Source: Copromyces sp. CBS 386.78 (lineage: Eukaryota; Ascomycota; Sordariomycetes; Sordariales; Sordariaceae). Taken from it: a stretch of DNA of 64,000 nt. A program made the position numbers and the translations under genes. Under the pieces are notes generated by a model, which saw only the letters and a program-made list of their open reading frames with translations, was not told where the DNA came from and did not search any database. Positions 33,011 to 45,713 of the stretch are shown one piece after another. Positions within the stretch are counted from its first letter, which is position 1. Every line of letters begins with the position of its first letter. Location: positions 124,001-188,000 of the forward strand of contig MU839165.1 in NCBI GenBank assembly GCA_030685235.1, in the 5' to 3' direction.

Positions 33011-36000
33011 TTACGCAAGCCTATCATTATCAACAACCTCCCTCGCCAACCGGATATCCTCCAATCTAATTCCGCTCCTCTCACACATTCCCCTAAAGAT
33101 GCCGCCCTCCATCTCGAACAGCTGCATGGGGGTACCGATTTCCGCAATGCGGCCCTTGTCCATCACGCAAATACGGTCGTAGTTGATGATAGTCCTCAAC
33201 CGATGAGCGATGCACAGCAGCGTCTTGCCGCGGAACGCGCTGGCCATGGTGCGCTGGATCTTGTCGTCCGTCTCCATGTCGACAGACGAGGTAGCCTCGT
33301 CGCAGACGATGATCTGGGAGCCACGCACGAGAGCACGGGCGAGGGCCATGAGCTGGCGCTGGCCGAGAGAGAAGTTGAGGCCATCTTCTTCGACGATTGA
33401 ATCGAGGTTGATGCGGTTGTTGGAATTACCACTGGCAGCAGCGGGAGTGTCTGCAACAACGAGAGCATTGCCGCTGGTGCTGGGAGTGGCGGTGGTGGTG
33501 GTGGTGATGGTCGCTTCGTCCTGGACGAGATCGGCTTGGCGCAGGGCAGACCAGAGCTCCAAGTCGGTATGCTCACCGAAGGGATCGAGGTTACTGCGCA
33601 CGGTGCCACGGAAGAGGGTCGGGTCTTGAGGGATGATGGCGAGACGGGAACGGAGGTCTTGGAGACCAATGGTGGAGATGTCGATGCCGTCGATGGTGAT
33701 GTGGCCGCCGGAAATCTCAACGAGACGGAAGAGCGTACTCATAATAGAACTCTTTCCTGCACCCGTACGGCCGACGATACCAATACGTTCGCCGCCCTGA
33801 ATGTGCACGTTGAGACCCTGCAAGACGAGAGGGAGACCAGCACGGTAACGCATCTCGACGTTGTCAAAGATGATCTCACCCTTCTCGGGCCAGCTGGGGC
33901 GCACATCGATGGTCTTGGATGGGGCCTCCTCCTCAAGCTGGGTTCCGTAGTACAAGATACGCTCGACGGCGTTCATGCCGTTCTCGACTTCGGCCAGCTG
34001 ACGGACAGTGAACTGAATCATCTGCACTATAGCCAAGATATACGACAATACCAAGCCGGCAATCGAGGGGTTGACCGAGAAACGGGAGGTGACGACGAGG
34101 ATACCCGTGGTGAAAACCAAGGCGTTACCGATCATGTCCAGTCTGGTCGATAGCCATCTCTGATTCGAATAAGTCAGGAAGTATGCCGAGTCCATGTTGT
34201 CGATAGCCTTCCTCATGTCCACCACAAAACGGTTCTGGAGGCCATACGCCCTGATAGAGGCAACACCCGACAATCCTTCGTTGAACTTGGCGAAAACCGA
34301 AGACCGAAGGACGGCCTCAAAGCGTTTGATCTCGCGAGCCGATGAGCGATAGTAGCCAGTAGCAAGGAGGAAGAGGGTAAAGAGAGGCACGAGCGCGATG
34401 GCGAAGTAATAGAAGTATGCGATGATCAGAGCAAAAGTCGAGATAATACCTCCGATGCTGAAGAAGTACATGCGCATAGCATCCGTAAGGTTATTGTCCA
34501 TGACGTCCACATCGCGACTGAAGCGGTTGGTGATGCGGCCGAGAGGTGTAGTGTCGAAGAAAGACATGGGGGCGCGCAACACGCGGAAGGTGGCCTGCCT
34601 CAGCATGTTCTTGGACGCCGTAGTACCAAAAATCGATAGGGACACCATAAATGAGAACATGAGAAGAGCTTGCGCCGCACCGAGACCAGCGTAGACACCG
34701 ATGTACTGTCCCAGACTGAGACCGAACTTGTCAGAAGTCCACCACGAAAGCCACAAGCTGGTCATGATGTTGGATCCCTGTGCGATAACCAAGAGTACGA
34801 GAACAATGGGTGCGTTGAGGAAAGAACCAGAGGCCTTCACGTAGGACGTATAAACCGACCATGGTACGCTAGCCACAGCACGCTCCTCAGCCTGCATGAG
34901 ACTCTTGCCCTTCTTTTTCTTCTTGGGTGCTTCTTCCTCGGCATCAACGACAGGAGCTTCGTCTTCTTCCTTCTTTTCTTCTTGGGCAGTCGATTCTAGC
35001 ATCTGGCGGAACTCCTCGGAATCCCTCATAAGATTGTCGAAAGTGTCCACAGCCTGAATACGACCGCCATCCATCCAAATGATACGGTCGCAGCGGTTGA
35101 GAACCCAAAGCTGATGAGTTGCCAGAATACGGGCCTTGTCCTTGAGCAAACCAAGAATAGCGTTATCGAAAATATGGCGACCAACATGAGCGTCGACGGC
35201 ACTCAGGGGGTCGTCCATGAGAACGATGTCGGCATCGAAGTAAATCGCACGGGCGATGTTGAGTCTTTGCTTTTGACCACCAGAGATAGTGATACCTCTT
35301 TCACCAATCTCGGTCATGTCGTTGTTGGGAAGCATATCCAAATCCGGCTGCAACGCGCAAGCCTTGATGACATCGCGGTACCATTCGTCGTCCATCTCCT
35401 TTCCAAAAAGAATGTTGTCCCTGAGAGTCGCGTTCTGAATCCAGGCGTACTGTGGACAAAAAGCTCTGTGAGCACCAAGAATAACCTCGCCGTTGGTCTT
35501 GCGCATATCACCAGCCAAAGCGGAGAGCAACGAAGTCTTTCCACTGCCGACTGTACCGATAACAGCAACCAGCTCGTTCCTGCCAATGGTGAAGTTGAGA
35601 TCCCGAAGCTTAAAGGGCTCCCTTTCTTCAACCAAGGTGCTCGAGTCATCACCAGAAGGAAGGGTGGCCGCCTCAATATCCTTGGGCTTTGCCTTAGTAC
35701 CCTTTTCAGGCTTCGATTTCGGTCCGGAACCGCCCACAGTAGACTCGTTTTCTTGAGTTGGCGTTCTTTCCCAGGTGAAGGAGGCGTCATGGACTTCGAT
35801 AGCGTTGGGAGCATCGGGCTTGATGATAGCTTCATCGTCCCGTTCCTCAGCGAGCAAGAAGTCCTGGATACGGGAGATAGAGGACCATGCGTCCGTCACC
35901 TGACCGATGACCAAAGGAAGCATGTTCAAAGGCATTCTAAGACCGTTGAAAAGGGCGAGAGACGAGAAGACCTTAGCCGGCGCCAGCCCATGGTCGGTCA

Positions 36001-37563
36001 AAGAGTAGGTGATGAAGGCAAGCATGGACGCGAAGATCGGAAGCGAAATACTAATGGCCATGATCGCATTACGAAGAGCCAACAACACCTGAATGGCTGA
36101 TACTTCGCGGTTGCGGAACTCCTGCAGGCGCTGAAGAAACGAGCTTTCCCAGCCAAAGAACTTGACGAAGCGGACGGACTGGAGAATTTCCTGGGTCAGG
36201 CCAACTCTCTGATCGGTGATCTTGTTTATGGCCTTTCTGCGAATGAAGAGACTCTTGATGGCCTTGGTGAGCACGGGGATACCGATAACCAGCAAGGCAA
36301 AGCCGGCGAGGGCGCTGTAAGTCAAGTTGACCAGCAGCATCACCAGGGTAATGATGATGGAGATAGGGGCGGTCCAGATAATGTGGAATAAACCAGAGGC
36401 TTGGTCGATTCTGTAAGTATCGACACTCATCAGGTTGATCTGCGAACATGTAAGCCACTAGTACCATGTATAACTAGTTCATTGAAAAGCACTCACAATT
36501 CTTCCGTTGCCCCAGCCAGCACCATCACCGTCAACATCGGCCTGTCCCTTCTTGCCCTTCTTCTTGCTCTTCTTCTTTTCCTTCTTGGCATCCTTCTCTG
36601 CAGCCGCTTTTGCAGCAGGAACATCTGGCGCATCGGCACCACCCGCCTTGGCACGTCCTGAGATGAGCATGGACTTTTCGTAGATCAAGCTAATCAGAGA
36701 GGCCCTAGCCATACCTCCGATAAGCATACCGCGGTAGATGAAGTGATTAATGCACAAACTCTGCAATATTTGCATGGCCGTGACACCGAAGACCAATCCC
36801 AAGCCGGCTCCAATACCCGGTGGTGGTGCGCCTGAGTGGTTGGCGACCCAGGCGTCTGTTGCGAACTGGATGAGGTAACGAAGAGTGAAGGGCGACATGA
36901 CTTGGAGGACAGAGGCAGCGAGCTGACACATGCCACCAATCCAGAATTCCCAGAAGAAGGTTTCGTGCAACGCCCACAGCAGCGGGTACTTTTCCCCTTT
37001 TTCCACTCGCCGCTTATAAGACTCTCGCATCCTTTCTGTGAGGGGGTCAACAGATCGGTCCGGATTGACTTCGTAGAGATCGTTGAGCTCCAACTGTCGT
37101 TTATATCCGGTCTACACGCATGTTGTTAGTGGTTGAACCAAAGCGTACAAGACTCTCTCAGATACTGTGGTTCACTTACCGACATCAAAGGGCCCATCCA
37201 ACTAAAGAAGAGCGAGTTGAAGAAACTGGCATTGTGCTCTGGCGATGGCCTCCTCGTCTCCGGAATCGGTTCGATTTTCCCCCATCTCAGAGGGTTTGGT
37301 TGTTTGTACCATGGCTTTGGTTCGGAATGAGGGTGGATGGTAGCGGCCGTGGTTACGCTGGTGTTGGTGGCATTGGTCCCCATGCGGTTCAACCCGGCCC
37401 TCTTCTCGTCGTTGACCTCCACAAAGGACGAGCCAATGGCTGGCTTTTCGAGCTCGTCATCGTTCCTGGGTGCTTCTTCAATCTCATCCTCTCGATGCCT
37501 CTGGTCGGCCACGGGGTTTGGAAGGCTGAGCTCCTTTGGTTTCTCGTTTGGGGAGTCGGCCAT
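33011..37563 (-). CDS. ABCC-type full ABC transporter, YOR1/MRP-like
   Basis: Exons 37563-37180, 37111-36497 and 36439-33011 give 1,475 residues, close to yeast Yor1 (1,477). Layout is TMD1-NBD1-TMD2-NBD2 with a ~130-residue polar N-terminus and no TMD0. The cytoplasmic loop has the ABCC signature GRIINLMSVDTYRIDQASGL across intron 2. NBD1 has Walker A GTVGSGKTS (about residue 630), signature ISGGQKQR (about 720) and Walker B DIVLMDDPLS; Asp replaces the catalytic Glu, the degenerate site normal for ABCC. NBD2 has GRTGAGKSS (about 1225), signature FSLGQRQ (about 1357) and IIVCDEATSSVD with catalytic Glu. A Lys-rich insert (KKEKKKSKKKGKKGQ) interrupts TMD1, and a Thr/Ala/Ser-rich insert of about 40 residues precedes the NBD2 signature. 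Yor1 exports drugs, organic anions and phospholipids at the plasma membrane; the substrate here is unknown. A RIPed LTR element starts about 720 bp upstream. Confidence 0.92.
36440..36496 (-). other. Intron 2 of the ABC transporter
   Basis: GTGAGT donor starting at 36496, CGCAG acceptor ending at 36440, 57 nt. Phase 0, joining GNGRI to INLMSVD. Confidence 0.88.
37112..37179 (-). other. Intron 1 of the ABC transporter
   Basis: GTAAGT donor starting at 37179, ACTAACA branch, TGTAG acceptor ending at 37112. Phase 0, joining ...GPLMS to TGYKRQLE. Confidence 0.9.
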
Positions 37564-38281
37564 GTTGAAGTTGAAGGGAAGGCGCCGTCTTGGCAGCCGG
37601 GCCTATAGAGAAGCCTTGCCGGAGGCAGTGGTCGTGTACTTGGTAGATGAGAAAGGACTGAAGTCTCTCGTGATCGGCAGGCAGATACGTGAAAAATGAA
37701 ATAGAAAATTATTGGGGTGTTGTCATTATGGGCAAAGGGGTGATGGTTGCCCAAGGGGCTGGCAGGTCGCAGGTCGCAGGTAGACAGCACGTAACCGACG
37801 CTAAGTTGAAGTCAGAGGTGCGTTACTTGGCTGAGTTTAAGGTCTTGTGCCTTTCAAGTTGCGCGAAATCCGAGTAATAATAGTAAGCAAACGTGGTGGA
37901 GCAATAGATCTACCCCAAGGCGAGTGAATGGTTTGGGGTATATTAAAAACAAGGTGAAGGGTGCTGGCGTGTCCGAAGGGAGTGAGCCAGGTTCGCGAGG
38001 ATTACAAGCTGTAATGCGATCTCCCGACTATGGGGTAGATACCTAGTTGGCTTCAGGTATCAGGCCTTGGGGGTCAGCCTTGGGGATGGAAGACTAGTAG
38101 TAGTGTATGTAAAAGGGAGAAAAGCAGAAAGCGAGGCTCCCACACTCGAGAGGATGATACACAAATTTTCTCCTGATATCAGGAAGTGGAAAAAGCAAAA
38201 AGATAAGTAAGCTCTCGAATCAAGGGGGAAAGAGCAAAAAGGCGGGAATGGAACAGTGAAAAAGCTGAGGTGGACGGAACC
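37564..38281. promoter_or_regulatory. Upstream region of the ABC transporter, bounded by an LTR element
   Basis: About 718 bp between the ABC start codon and the first base of copia element 2. It must contain the promoter unless transcription starts in the LTR. No consensus drug-response element was recognised. Confidence 0.35.
38277..38281 (+). repeat. Target-site duplication GAACC (left) of copia element 2
   Basis: GAACC directly before the left LTR is repeated at 55354-55358 directly after the right LTR. Confidence 0.92.
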
Positions 38282-38461
38282 TGTCAGATTAGAGGGTGGA
38301 TATCTGGGTTTCTAGCTATACTCAATCTAGGTTAGCCGCCCAGCCCCCTAGATTACTGGTTTCTGGGTCCCTCTGGGATATTCTAGCACCCCCCAGACCT
38401 TTTGGGCGAGTTAATTACATATATTCTTCAATTAATTAATTCTATATAATTATATTTAATA
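38282..38461 (+). repeat. 5' LTR of copia element 2
   Basis: 180 bp aligning without gaps to 55174-55353. It begins TGTCAG (intact TG) and ends TAATA where the partner reads GACA. About two dozen differences, all transitions. Confidence 0.92.
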
Positions 38462-41400
38462 ATTAATAGTCTAATTTGCGTATTAACAATAAGAAGCGCT
38501 ACAATAACCGATATAAGCAATATCCCTACGAAACTAATAACGTTAATTATATTTTTATTAAAGGAATCTACTAATAAAGCTATTATAATCGTCCTTAGGA
38601 CCTAAAGCGATTAGCCTAATTAGTACGAAGCCCTTAAGCGACTAGCTGAAAGTAATTAAGACTTCGGTAATTGGTTATTTAAAGAAGGGCCTATAATCTA
38701 AAGGGTCCTACTTCTTAAATTAGAAGATTTCTTCTTTACGAAGCCTGTAAAAGATCGTATATTAGTGGCCAAGAAAGAATTTATTAAATTTAATAGAAGA
38801 ATCCGAATTAAAAAGGTCGTAGCGACAATTACTATAATAATTATAATAAATATTCTTATAGCCTAGACCTAAATTTAAATTCAGACCTAAATTAATAAAG
38901 ATAGTATTAAAATTGCCGTTACTATTACCGCTTAGCTCTAGTAAGAAGCTAAGGAAGATTTTAATAACGAAGAAAATTTTAAAAAAGAAGATAAATACTA
39001 TACCGAATAAAATATTAAGGAGGATATAGTAATTAACCTTATTACGGACTTTACTATAAGAGGAAAGGCTATTTACGATTAGGCTAATAATACGTATAAT
39101 ACCCGCTATAAGTATTAGAAGGACTTCGACAACGTTAATACGAAAATCCGTAATTGGATAAATATTTATATTATTAATTATTTCGCCGATACTACTTTCG
39201 AATAAGATAAATCTACCTATGAATAATTGAAATAAATTAAGTACTAAATTAATTACTACCCTATCGATTAAATCGCCACCGCCCGGCGAAAATACTAAAC
39301 TTTTATTAAGGAGACTACTAAAAAATAATTTAAAGATTTCGAAAAGTGGGTTTTAAATTGGGAAATCCTTATCGCTAACAGTAAAAGACTAAATATTAGC
39401 GAAACTACCTCCTTTACTTTATAATTTACTAATTTTATTAATATAACCCGCGAATATAAACCTATTTGGGTAAATAATATTTAGAAGTTTAATCGCGATT
39501 TAGAAAATTCGTATTTAAATTATAAGGATATATTTACTAACTTTAGAAGGGTCGGTATATTAGAACGTATTGTACTACTAGCCGGTAAGAAAATTATAGT
39601 TCGTAGCATTTAGGGTATTAGTTAATTTAGTTTAAAAGAATTTATATTTAAAAAGGAGGACGTTCTTAATTTTAATTATAAAAAGAAGCGGAAAGTATAT
39701 ATAAAGAAGAAATACAGCTCGGATAAAAATACGAATAATTCTTTACGGCCGAAAAAGAGAAGGGGATTTGCGCTACTATATAAGGTATACGAATAAGGCC
39801 TTTACTTAATAATATACTATTGGTATTTAATATTTAAAATAAGAGATAACCCTATTTAGAAGCCTAGTAATTCTATTTAGAAGTTTATTAATAAAAATTT
39901 TGAAAAGTTTTTTAAAATTTATAAAGAAGTAGAAAAAGCTAGGAATTAAATATAGGACCGCTTTATTATTTCTACGTAAATAGCTATTTTAAAGACTTAA
40001 AGGCGACGAGAAATCGGTATTTACACTTTAGCGTTTTTCGTTAAATAAGGTATTTTTAACGTAAATAACGGAGGGGATATTTACCCTCTTAAAAATTTAA
40101 TAATTTTTAATTCTAAGGCTTCCTTTTATATATTTAATAAAATTAATTATTTTTCTTTATTTTAAATAATATCCCTAAAAGACTACGTTTAAATTAGAGA
40201 TTTTTAAATATTTATTAAAGGTTTTAGGATTATTAACGTAAAAATATAGGGAGAGAAGGGAATTCTACGGCTATAGCTAAGGGAAATTGCTTTCTACTTT
40301 AATTTTATTATAAATTTTATATTTTTACGCCTACTTCGAAAGTAGGGTTTTTACTAGGATTATAAACTATTTAATAATTATCTTCGTTGGTTAAACGGGT
40401 CGATTTTCTATTTCCTTTAAAAAATCTATTATTAAATAGTTTTTAAATACCTTCCCCTCTCCTTTAACCGTACTATTTTTTTTATTCGACGAAATTGTTT
40501 TAATTTTTATACTAGCTATTACACGTATAAAATGCCCGCCTAACTTTAATATAAATAGTTCGGTTATTATAATCCGCAAATTTTCGAATACTTTTATAAT
40601 ATTAAGGGCGCTAAATTTAAAGGACTAGCAATTTATTAATACGACGCGTATAGTATATTTAAAATTAAATAATAAATTATACGAAAATTACGTAATTAAA
40701 GCTTTAGATTAGGAGAACGCCTTACTATTAATTTTCTTGAATACGAATAAAGGAGAAGAGGTTTTAAATACGTAATATTAGTTATTTATTAATAAATTAA
40801 ATTTATTTAGGATATTTATATAGCGATACGTACGGTAGAAGCTATTATTAAAGGACTATTCTTAGTTATCGATATAATTAATTACTAGTATAGTATTAAA
40901 GTTAAATATATTAAGTGCGATAATAAATTTAATAGTTAGTACGTTAAGGATAAATTAATTATTCGCCTTATTATTTTCGAACCTTTAATATTTAATATTT
41001 AAGTTTAAAACGGCGGTATTAAGCGTTTAAGGGGTATAATTAAAGAAAAGGCGCGCGCTATAGTAAATAATTCCTATTTCCTTTATAATTTTTAGCTTTA
41101 AATTATTTTAATAGTAATTTATTTTATTAACTGATTACTTAGGTATTTCTATAATTAGAAGTCTTTTTACGAACGGTTTTATACCTTCGTAGCCTATTAT
41201 AAAGGGGTGTAAATTAATCCCCGGAAGCTTGATTTCAGCTATTTACGTATTTACGGTTATAAGGTCTACGCGATAATAAAAGTCGCTTAAAAAAAGGAGT
41301 AACGACGAAAGAAATTCTAGTTAAAAGTATAGATTAGTTACTTCGTCAGCTACGCTACTTTATCTATTTACTAAATTTAGAACCTATAGGTAAACCGTAT

Positions 41401-42129
41401 TATTTATACTTGTAATATATTATTTGACGAAAATTTAATTTATTTAAAGAACCTTAACGAAATTAAGGAAGGATTGAGATTAATTAGCGATAAAATTTTT
41501 AATTTATTTAATAAAATCGATTACCTACTTTAATTATTTATATAATACTTCGAACCCTTTAATATAATTTAAGATATAGAAGATAACGGTTTTACTTAAT
41601 TATTACCGTCGTTCTTCGATAACGAACTATAAATAAATAGTAATAATATTATTAACCCTAAGTTAATTAAGCTTAGCGCTTAAAATAAAATATCCTTCGA
41701 TTTTATATTTAGATACTTTACCCCTTTAAATATACTACTAGCCGTTTTTTCTACTAGTCTTATTATTAATTTATTAGAGCCCATTTCTTTCCCGACTTTT
41801 GAATTATAGGAAGTTGCTTTTAACGCTAGGAAATTTATTTAATTAATAGGCTAGAAATAGGGTAAAGTTATTATAAAGGTAGAAATTAATTATTTAATTA
41901 CTAAGAGTAGGCGGCTGGACTCTATTAAGTATTAAGATTTACCTCCGGTCTTAAAAATTTATTACGATTTCGAATATTACGAATTAGGAGACTTCTTTAA
42001 ATAAGTAGAAGAAGTATACTTTAATAATTATAAGGAAATAAGGTTGTAGGTAGAGGTCGATAAAGATATCCTTCGTACTAAGGGTATTTAAATCTTTAAT
42101 TATATATAAATATATATATATAAATTCAA

Positions 42130-42580
42130 TAAGTATGTCCGCCTTTAAAAGGTGAAGGTTCGCCTTATAGTTAAAAGGGATTAATAATATTATTATAGGA
42201 AAGAAATGTACGCCTCTACATTAATTAATTATTTTTTCTAATCTATTATTGTTTATGCTACTAAATTTAATTTCGAATTTATTTAATACAATATTATAAA
42301 TATTTTCGTTAATGCTTATTTCCATAAAGAGATTTATATATATATACCCCCTAGATATCGAAAGTATTATATAGTATTTAAGCTATTTAAGGCCTTCTAT
42401 AGTTTGTGACGTATTTTTTTATTTTAGTAACGAAAATTTAATAGTATTTTTAAAAATATAGGTTTCTAACTATTATTCGAAGATCCGTATATTTTTAAAC
42501 GCGGTAGGATTTTAATTTTCTATTATATTAATAATATTATATTTACTTTCGATTAGAAATTACGTAATAAAGTTAATTAG
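42130..42580 (+). pseudogene. Decayed copia RT, element 2 (left part, cut by gypsy insertion)
   Basis: RT remnant ending about 50 nt after the YINN site, where the gypsy element begins. Readable blocks are PPRYRKY, KLFKAFYSL, SIFKNIGF and FYYINNIIFTFD. Stops replace Gln and Trp codons. Confidence 0.8.
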
Positions 42581-42585
42581 GTAAT
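42581..42585 (+). repeat. Target-site duplication GTAAT (left) of the gypsy element
   Basis: GTAAT directly before the left LTR; repeated at 54117-54121. Confidence 0.9.
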
Positions 42586-42932
42586 TATTACGCGAAGAGA
42601 GTCTTTATAAGTGATGCTACAAATAATAATAATAATAAAAGATAAAGAGTACGACTGGTTACTAGATAGAGTGATAGTACGTAATAATGGGCGATAGTAT
42701 TATTAAAGGAAGCGTAAGGCAATACTAACGAAAGCCTTAACTTAGGACCTTGTATACAATTTTATAGAGTATAAATAAAGTAGATATTAAATTAATATAA
42801 TATAAATTAATAATCTAATTAATTTTAACGGAAGTTAATTGGGGAATACTCTTATATAATATAGACCGCTTAAATAAGCGTATACTAAGATAGAGCGGGT
42901 TATCCGGGTATTTACTTAGAATTCCCTTAATA
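42586..42932 (-). repeat. Left LTR (3' LTR in element orientation) of the gypsy element
   Basis: 347 bp, colinear with 53770-54116 without gaps. Differences inspected are all transitions. Confidence 0.92.
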
Positions 42933-42943
42933 TTTCCCCCTCT
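42933..42943 (-). other. Polypurine tract of the gypsy element
   Basis: AGAGGGGGAAA on the minus strand directly upstream of the 3' LTR, the expected second-strand priming site. Confidence 0.75.
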
Positions 42944-42944
42944 A

Positions 42945-45713
42945 CAAAAGAAATAAATGTTTACTATTTACGAAATTATATTAAATATAACCTATTACGA
43001 ATATTTATTAAATTATCGCTATGACCAATTATTTTAATATTACTATATATTATATTTAATACTAAACCTCCTAATAAAAAATTCTAATACCGAATAATCT
43101 AATATATAATACTAAATAACTATTAATATAATAATAAATTTAACGGTTATTCGAATAGATTCCCAACTTATCGTTATCTTCGTTAACGTTTTCGGAATAT
43201 TAAAATTAGAAAGAAGTATTATAGCGGGAATATTTACGGCCGCTAAAAGAAGAGTCCTCTTAATTGCGCTAATCTTCTTATTAACGCTAATTATTATAAA
43301 TAGTTAAGCGACGGAGAGAGTATATAAAGGGTAAAGTATTATATTCGTTAGAACGGACGGATCGTAAATTGAATTTATCGATACTAGGGATATTATAGCT
43401 GAGGTTAGCGTTAAAACGAGCGCTACGATTAGTAATAATTCCTAGAATTATATTAATTTGCCGAATATATTTAGCTGTTAACGGGGTAGGAATACGGCGT
43501 AAAATTTTAATAATTTTACGTAAAGTAATAATTTCGTCCTTTAAATTATTTACTTCCTTATTTTAATATTAATTTAATTAGATTAATAGTTACGATTATT
43601 AATTAAGTGCTTCTTGTATTATACTAAGAATAATATTTATATTAATTATTTCGGTAATATAAACTTCTTTTATAACTTCTTTAATAATAATTAATAATTC
43701 TAATTAAATTAATATATTAGGAGTGATTTGAATACGGTATAAGAAGTTTATACGGGCTAGTATACTGCTAATTTATTCGGGAAAACCGGTCGTATAATTA
43801 TAATATTATAATACTAGGAGTATAGCCTTTATTAGGATTTTTTTAATAAAAGAAGGATCCCTATTATTAAATTTGCTAAATACGGTATTAAAAGTATTTT
43901 TAGTACGATGAGTTAAATTATTTTAAGAGAAAGAATCCTTTTTTATAAACTTTTTAAAGTGCTCTTTAATAATTTTACTAATTTTATTATAGAAGTCGTC
44001 GTTTATAGTAACGTTTAATATATAATAATCTTTATAATATATATTTTTAATCGCCTTTATAATATCTAGGTAAAACTTGCTTTAAATAACTGATTTATTA
44101 GGTTATATATTACCGATAGCGCGAACCTAAACGATTTATACAGTTATCTACCGGTTCTTCCAGGCTAGCGTTTATTTATTTTTAGCGGGGGTTATAATAG
44201 TTTAAGCGGTAGGAGCGGAATTTTAAACGGCGGGAATAAAACGGAGGTATATTTAATTAAAAGTTTAATTAATTATAAAATCGATTTCCTATTATTTTTA
44301 ATCGTTAATAAAATTATAAGCGTTAAGTATAATAATATAGCCGATAGGGTTAACTAATTTAATAGTAATAAGGCTTATTCCTAACCGATCGTTTATATAT
44401 TGTAAGGTAAGAGTAATTTTTATTAGTTAATTGCGGTTGTAGGTATATATATTGTTAGAGAAAGGTATAATTGGGATAAGAGAGAAAAAAGTATCTTCTT
44501 TAATATATCCGGTCGTTTAAGCGCGCGTATTATATATAAGGGAATTGTAGTTTTAGGGAATTTAGTCCTATTAGTCTCCGAAATTACTATCCTTAATTAA
44601 TTTATTTATAATTAGGGCCGATAAAATTATTATAATTAAATAATTGATATTACTGCTTATTACCTATAAAATAGCTTAATCGAGGTTAATTTATACGCCT
44701 GTACAGTTGATTATATTATAAAGAACCGAAATTAAAGCGTTATTATAGTAAATAAATAAGTAATTTATTATTATAAGCGGGATACGACGGCGACCGAGTT
44801 ATATAGTTTTGGTATTGTATATTATTACGCCGTTAAGAGTAAAGGATTTAGTATTGGGAAGATGATCGCTAGGGTTATACGGGCCGGTAGCTTTACTTAA
44901 ATTAATAATAAAATTGATAATATACTATATATAAATATATTTGAAAAAGGCATTTAGTTTATCGTTAGTTATATTAGCGATTAAATTTACGATAAAGCCG
45001 GATAATATAATATAAAACGAATTATAACCTAATTTAATAATTTTAATAACGTTATTTACGACCGTATAGCGATTTAAATATTTGGTTATATTAGTTAACG
45101 CGGGGAAATATTAATCGGTCTTTAAATTAAACGGGGAGAGAAGGCGATTTTAGTCGTATTAATATAATAACCCGTTAGGATTACTATAATAGTTAATTTA
45201 ATTAATAAATTTCGTTAGATTAGGATTATTAGGGGCATTAATATCCGTTATAATTATATCGGGTTATTATATTTTAAGCTAGGGTTAGTTGATTTTAATA
45301 GGGTAGGAAGGTAGGGATAGAGTAGGTTATAATAGTATTATTAATAGAATAGAGAAGTTTTTAAAAGAGAAGAAATAAATTTGTGCTATATTAAAGATTA
45401 TATACGTATTAAGACTTCTAGGCTCTACCTTTAATTATAATTTACTTGCTTGTTGGGGATTATTTTCTTTAGATTTTATTACTTACTTCAATTAGGTATA
45501 TAATATTATATTAGACTACTATTTAAAAGGGATAGAATGAAAATAATAGTACTTAATTTAACCGCTTTGCTAATACGATAGTATAATTAATTGAACGAAT
45601 ATTTAGAAATTTTAATAAATTAATTGTAAAAATTAGAAAGGAAAAATGAAGGAAATAAACGGAAAATTAAAATAATAAAAGAAAATATTTTAAACCTTTT
45701 GCGGTTTTTTAAT
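42945..45713 (-). other. Unexplained internal region of the gypsy element after pol
   Basis: About 2.8 kb of AT-rich sequence between the probable pol end and the polypurine tract. On the minus strand long stretches have only TAA/TAG interruptions of the kind RIP makes from CAA/CAG, e.g. around 45100-45250 (PNLTKFIN, NPNGLLY, LLSPFNLKTD, YFPALTNITKYLNRYTV) and 44200-44560 (GYIKEDTFFSLLSQLYLSL). It looks like a decayed reading frame of unknown family. It could be a third ORF, an extended pol, or part of another nested element. Confidence 0.4.

Noticed and set aside
40391..40579. Short open frames within the AT-rich copia/gypsy block (also 49969-50190 and 50823-51077)
   Set aside because: Chance survivors in RIPed DNA; their translations do not match retroelement proteins.
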